The notes under the pieces: model-generated
Told to the model about the DNA's origin: nothing
The model's database searches: none
Seen by the model: the letters and a program-made list of their open reading frames with translations, nothing else
Translations under genes and position numbers: made by a program
Assembly (NCBI GenBank): GCA_029975765.1
Contig: JARKOK010000111.1
Location: 1-34,238 of the forward strand
Direction of reading: 5' to 3'
Source: Aggregatilineales bacterium
Lineage (GTDB): Bacteria > Chloroflexota > Anaerolineae > Aggregatilineales > Phototrophicaceae
DNA: 34,238 bases
Shown: piece by piece, positions 31,446 to 34,238 of the stretch
How the letters are laid out: each line of letters opens with the position of its first letter
How positions within the stretch are numbered: position 1 is the stretch's first letter

Positions 31446-31946
31446 ATGGCGGCCAGACGTTTTAACGTCTGGCGGCTTCAGTTATGCCTCTCGCTGCTGG
31501 CGCTGCTGATCCTGTCCGCCTGTAACGCGGTCAGCGTGCCGACGACCACGCCCGAGGCGACCCGCCGCGCGCTTACGGCGGCGACTCCCTCACCCCTGAC
31601 GGCCAGCCCGCTGCCGGACGAGCCGACACCGACGCCGTTCATCTGGCCGACGCTGCCGCCCTCGCCCACGCCGGTCTGTCCTGACGCGCCGCGCACCCGC
31701 CTGATCGTACAGGAACGCGGGCGCGTGCTGCCGGACGACCCGCGTCCGGTGAACGTGCGCGAAGGGCCAGGCACCGATAGACCCGTCAAAGCGATTATGC
31801 CGGTGCTGTCGGTGTTTATGGTGCTGGAAGGGCCGGTCTGCAACGGCGGTTACAGTTGGTTCAGGATACGGTATGAGGCCGTTGAGGGCTGGATTGCCGA
31901 AGGCGACCGCACCAGTTACTACGTCGAGCCTTATCTGCCGGGCTGA
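31446..31946 (+). CDS. SH3b-domain lipoprotein
   Basis: The product has 166 residues. A lipoprotein signal peptide ends in the lipobox LSAC (23-26), so Cys26 would be lipidated. A Pro/Thr-rich linker (TPSPLTASPLPDEPTPTPFI) follows, then a bacterial SH3 domain (PVNVREGPGTDRPVKAIMPV...YSWFRIRYEAVEGWIAEGD) of the cell-surface binding type. I start at ATG 31446, the methionine that opens the signal peptide; the upstream frame overlaps the pentapeptide gene. The ribosome site is weak. The last 16 bases overlap the convergent DUF4013 gene. Confidence 0.8.
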   Translation: MAARRFNVWRLQLCLSLLALLILSACNAVSVPTTTPEATRRALTAATPSPLTASPLPDEPTPTPFIWPTLPPSPTPVCPDAPRTRLIVQERGRVLPDDPRPVNVREGPGTDRPVKAIMPVLSVFMVLEGPVCNGGYSWFRIRYEAVEGWIAEGDRTSYYVEPYLPG

Positions 31947-32605
31947 TCCACCTGTGAGGCGTACTGCGCCGTCAGGTAGCCGATGACCGGCAGCGCCAGC
32001 GGCGGCGCGATCAGCCAGCCAATACACGGGATGGCGAACACCAGCGCGAACAGCAGCGTCACAGCCAGCATAACGAGCACCCACACCAGGCTCACATCCA
32101 GCCGGCGGCGCACGGCATTAAACAGATCGCCGAACTGGAAGAACGTCACGCCGTTGTTTTCGTCGGCATAACGCGACAGGCCAAGCGCGAACATCGGCCA
32201 CGTCAGCAGGTTGTACACCAGCAGCAGCGGCACACCGCAGCACAGCGTCCCCAGCGACAGGGCGCTGCCAAGCACTCCTTCCTGCCAGAAGTTAGAGGTA
32301 GCGGCTGTCAGGCAGGCGAGCGCGAGGTTTGGCAGGTTATACACCAGCAGCGCCGCCAGCACATGCCCGCCTTTGCTCATCTTGTCGCCGTAGTTTTCCC
32401 AGCGCGGCAGGGGAAAGCGGTGGTGATTGTTCAGGTTACGAATCAGATCAACCAGATAACCGATCAGTGCCGCCCAGGCGACCAGACCAACCAGCAGCAG
32501 CGGCAGCGTAATGACCCCCACGAAACTCAGCGCCGCCGCCGTCACCAGCTTGCCGCTAATCTCCGGGTCTTCAAAGGCGTATGAAAAGGCGCGACCAATC
32601 TTCAC
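31931..32605 (-). CDS. DUF4013 family membrane protein
   Basis: The 224-residue protein has about five to six hydrophobic spans. It opens with the DUF4013 pattern (KIGRAFSYAFEDPE, a cytoplasmic amphipathic start) and continues FPLPRWENYGDKMSKGGHVL, a hallmark loop of this family (PLPxW....D....G). Its function is unknown; such proteins are common in Chloroflexota and archaea. I start at GTG 32605, directly behind an excellent AGGAGGAGA, rather than the longer frame. Its 3' end overlaps the convergent lipoprotein gene by 16 bases, leaving no room for a terminator between them. Confidence 0.88.
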   Translation of the reverse strand: MKIGRAFSYAFEDPEISGKLVTAAALSFVGVITLPLLLVGLVAWAALIGYLVDLIRNLNNHHRFPLPRWENYGDKMSKGGHVLAALLVYNLPNLALACLTAATSNFWQEGVLGSALSLGTLCCGVPLLLVYNLLTWPMFALGLSRYADENNGVTFFQFGDLFNAVRRRLDVSLVWVLVMLAVTLLFALVFAIPCIGWLIAPPLALPVIGYLTAQYASQVDQPGR

Positions 32606-32686
32606 ACTCTCTCCTCCTGGGCTGCGGTAGGGGATTATGCCTGAGGGCAGCCTTTTCGACAAGGTGAGTATGGACGCGCGACAGAC

Positions 32687-32711
32687 AAAAAAAGCCGGGG
32701 CGTACCCCGGC
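32687..32711 (-). terminator. Rho-independent terminator of the sensor/regulator operon
   Basis: On the minus strand GCCGGGG-TACG-CCCCGGC (32694-32711) is followed by seven T (32687-32693). It lies 11 bases after the response-regulator stop. Confidence 0.92.
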
Positions 32712-32722
32712 AGGAAGGTTCG

Positions 32723-33583
32723 TCAGGTGGGGACTGCCGCCGTGTAGAGCGCGGCCTTCAGCGCGTCAGCATCGGCGAACGGGCCGTCCGTATGCTGGAC
32801 AATGCCGCTGCGCAGCCGCAGTTCGCTGCTTTCGTCTATCGCCTGTGCCTGGTCGCGGTCGCGGTAAAAGTACTCGCGGGAGAGCCGCACCCGGTTTTCC
32901 ACCCGCTCGCGGATCGCGTTGACTTTTTCCGGCGTGGTGACGATCAGAAAATCTTCGGTGTTCAGGTGACCGATGAAATCATCCTCGCTGCCATGCTCCC
33001 GCACCGCGCCGCGTATCATCAGCGTTACGGCGCGCAGCACATCGTCCGCCGCGACGAAGCCATACGCCTCGCGGAACTTCACGATGCCGGCCAGCGACAG
33101 CAGCAGCGCCGCCCAGGGGGTATCACTGAGCAGCAGGCCATTCAGACGCTCCAGCGCCAGATCGTTTTCCGGCAGTTCGGTGACCGGGTTTGACAGGTTG
33201 GGACGGCTGGCGCGGGCAATCGCGTTCCGCACGCGCAGGCGCAGTTCCTGAATGTCAAACGGTTTGGTGATGTAATCCACCACACCCAGTTCCAGACCTT
33301 GCAGTTTGTCCACCCGGTCGCGTTTTTCCGTCAGGAAGATGATCGGCACGTCCATCGTGCGGCGCTGCGACCGGAGCTGGCGGCACACTTCATAGCCGTC
33401 AATATCCGGCAGGCGGATGTCCAGCATAATCAGGTGAAGGGTCTCCTGGCTGCTCACCTCCAGCGCGTCTTTGCCCCATGAGGCCGTGAAGGTGTCATAT
33501 CCCAGCGCGCGGAAGTACGAACTGAGCATTTCGGCCAGGTCAAGATCATCTTCAACGATCAGGAGTCTGTGTTTGTCACTCAC
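32723..33583 (-). CDS. Response regulator with degenerate GGDEF-like output domain
   Basis: The product has 286 residues. The receiver domain (1-120) is intact: acidic pocket Glu11/Asp12/Asp13, phospho-acceptor Asp55 in LDIRLPD, Thr85 and Lys107 in TKPFD. The C-terminal domain (about 140-285) has the length and helix pattern of GGDEF proteins, but the active-site loop reads HLNTEDF (206-212) rather than GGDEF, so cyclase activity is unlikely; a nucleotide-binding or protein-docking role is possible. I start at GTG 33583, behind GGGAGTGGGG, which overlaps the V4R gene stop by eight bases. A GTG at 33592 is the alternative. No histidine kinase is within the window. Confidence 0.88.
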   Translation of the reverse strand: MSDKHRLLIVEDDLDLAEMLSSYFRALGYDTFTASWGKDALEVSSQETLHLIMLDIRLPDIDGYEVCRQLRSQRRTMDVPIIFLTEKRDRVDKLQGLELGVVDYITKPFDIQELRLRVRNAIARASRPNLSNPVTELPENDLALERLNGLLLSDTPWAALLLSLAGIVKFREAYGFVAADDVLRAVTLMIRGAVREHGSEDDFIGHLNTEDFLIVTTPEKVNAIRERVENRVRLSREYFYRDRDQAQAIDESSELRLRSGIVQHTDGPFADADALKAALYTAAVPT

Positions 33584-34229
33584 GAACCCCACTCCCTATG
33601 GGTGTTTTGTGGATGGTAAAGACGCAGGTTTCACTGCCGCAGGCGCGGCATGAGGTTTCCATCACATAATATTCGTCGCCGTTGGAAATCCAGCGCATAC
33701 ATTCCTGCAAGTTGCCGGCCAGCGCATGACACACGGGTTTTTCCGCCGTTCGCCCCCAGGCCATCGGGCTGTTGTGGACGATGAAACGATAGGCCTGCGC
33801 GTCTTCCTCAAACGACGACTGCTGATCGGAAAAACTGGAATAAACGTTTGCCAGCGCCATCAGCCCCAGGCGACAGCGAGCATCGCGGGGGAGGGCGCGA
33901 AAGGCCGGGTCGTTCATACCGGCCAGCGCGCCGAACGACCGCATTCCGTGAGCGAAGCTGGCGCGGCCAATCCGCAGCGCCATCCCCCGCCCGCCGCGCT
34001 CCCCGTACATTTCTTCGAGCGCGACCTGAATGGCGGCCATCGCGGCGAAATCAAATTCTCCCGCCAGGTTATCGCCCGGCGGACGACCAATATAGGCCTC
34101 CAGCCCGGCCAGACCGAGGACGACGTTCAGGCCGCTCTGGCCCATCACATCTTCCATCGCCTGAAAGTAAAACCGGGCGATGCGATTGGGATAATACAGC
34201 CCACTGGGTGCGCGCACGGGTGTTGTCAC
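33576..34229 (-). CDS. V4R-domain sensor-type protein (possibly 5'-incomplete)
   Basis: The product has 217 residues from GTG 34229, but the frame stays open to the window edge, so the true start may lie outside. The C-terminal third is a V4R (4-vinyl reductase-like) small-molecule-binding domain: CHALAGNLQECMRWIS followed by EYYVMETSCRACGSETCVFT, with Cys194, Cys197 and Cys202 probably holding a metal, plus Cys167/His168/Cys177. The N-terminal part is helical with no recognised motif. Coupling by an eight-base overlap to the response regulator suggests it senses a ligand or hydrocarbon-like molecule and works with that regulator. Confidence 0.78.
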   Translation of the reverse strand: MTTPVRAPSGLYYPNRIARFYFQAMEDVMGQSGLNVVLGLAGLEAYIGRPPGDNLAGEFDFAAMAAIQVALEEMYGERGGRGMALRIGRASFAHGMRSFGALAGMNDPAFRALPRDARCRLGLMALANVYSSFSDQQSSFEEDAQAYRFIVHNSPMAWGRTAEKPVCHALAGNLQECMRWISNGDEYYVMETSCRACGSETCVFTIHKTPIGSGVRE

Positions 34230-34238
34230 ATGGGTTAC

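Overview
The window looks like a stretch of chromosome from a GC-rich heterotrophic bacterium, most likely a Chloroflexota (Anaerolineae-type) species. This is inferred from gene content: DUF4013 and SH3b lipoproteins, Uma2, a RuBisCO-like protein, many G/C-rich palindromes between genes, and signal peptides without an outer-membrane theme. No rRNA, tRNA, CRISPR array or transposase was seen.

Left part (1-13,500): unlinked housekeeping and accessory genes. In order these are an ABC ATPase/membrane-protein pair, two small proteins (one DUF2917-like), a universal stress protein, a Gfo/Idh/MocA oxidoreductase, a TauE/SafE anion exporter, a secreted GH99-like protein with an SH3b tail, and a cytochrome P450 divergent from an alpha/beta hydrolase. 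An RRM RNA-binding protein, a DUF5946-like protein, a secreted protein of unknown function and a small membrane protein follow. A Uma2-type nuclease and the wreck of a uroporphyrinogen-decarboxylase-like gene come next (13,498-14,500).

Centre (14,605-29,589): the main feature, one divergently transcribed catabolic locus. A FadR-type GntR regulator, a ribose-class ABC importer (binding protein, permease, double ATPase, permease), D-apionate oxidoisomerase (apnO), a mutarotase-fold-like protein, a xylose-isomerase-like TIM barrel and D-apiose dehydrogenase (apsD) lie on the minus strand. D-apionate lactonase (apnL), a RuBisCO-like protein (RLP) and a DUF1537 kinase (oiaK) lie on the plus strand. 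Both arms leave one 157-base regulatory region that carries a palindrome suited to the GntR protein. Read together they give a nearly complete oxidative D-apiose route: import, oxidation to the lactone, hydrolysis to apionate, oxidoisomerisation to 3-oxo-isoapionate, phosphorylation, and C-C cleavage by the RLP. The TIM barrel may be a second outlet from the same intermediate.

Right part (29,590-34,238): an NAD-dependent sugar-nucleotide epimerase/dehydratase overlapping a pentapeptide-repeat gene, an SH3b lipoprotein, a DUF4013 membrane protein, and a response regulator with a degenerate GGDEF-like domain coupled to a V4R sensor protein that may run off the window edge.

Two families of G/C-rich palindromes are scattered through the gaps. 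One has GTAGGGG...CCCCTAC ends and includes two identical 29-base copies. The other is longer and built from CCTCTCC/GGAGAGG hairpins. Some copies supply stop codons.
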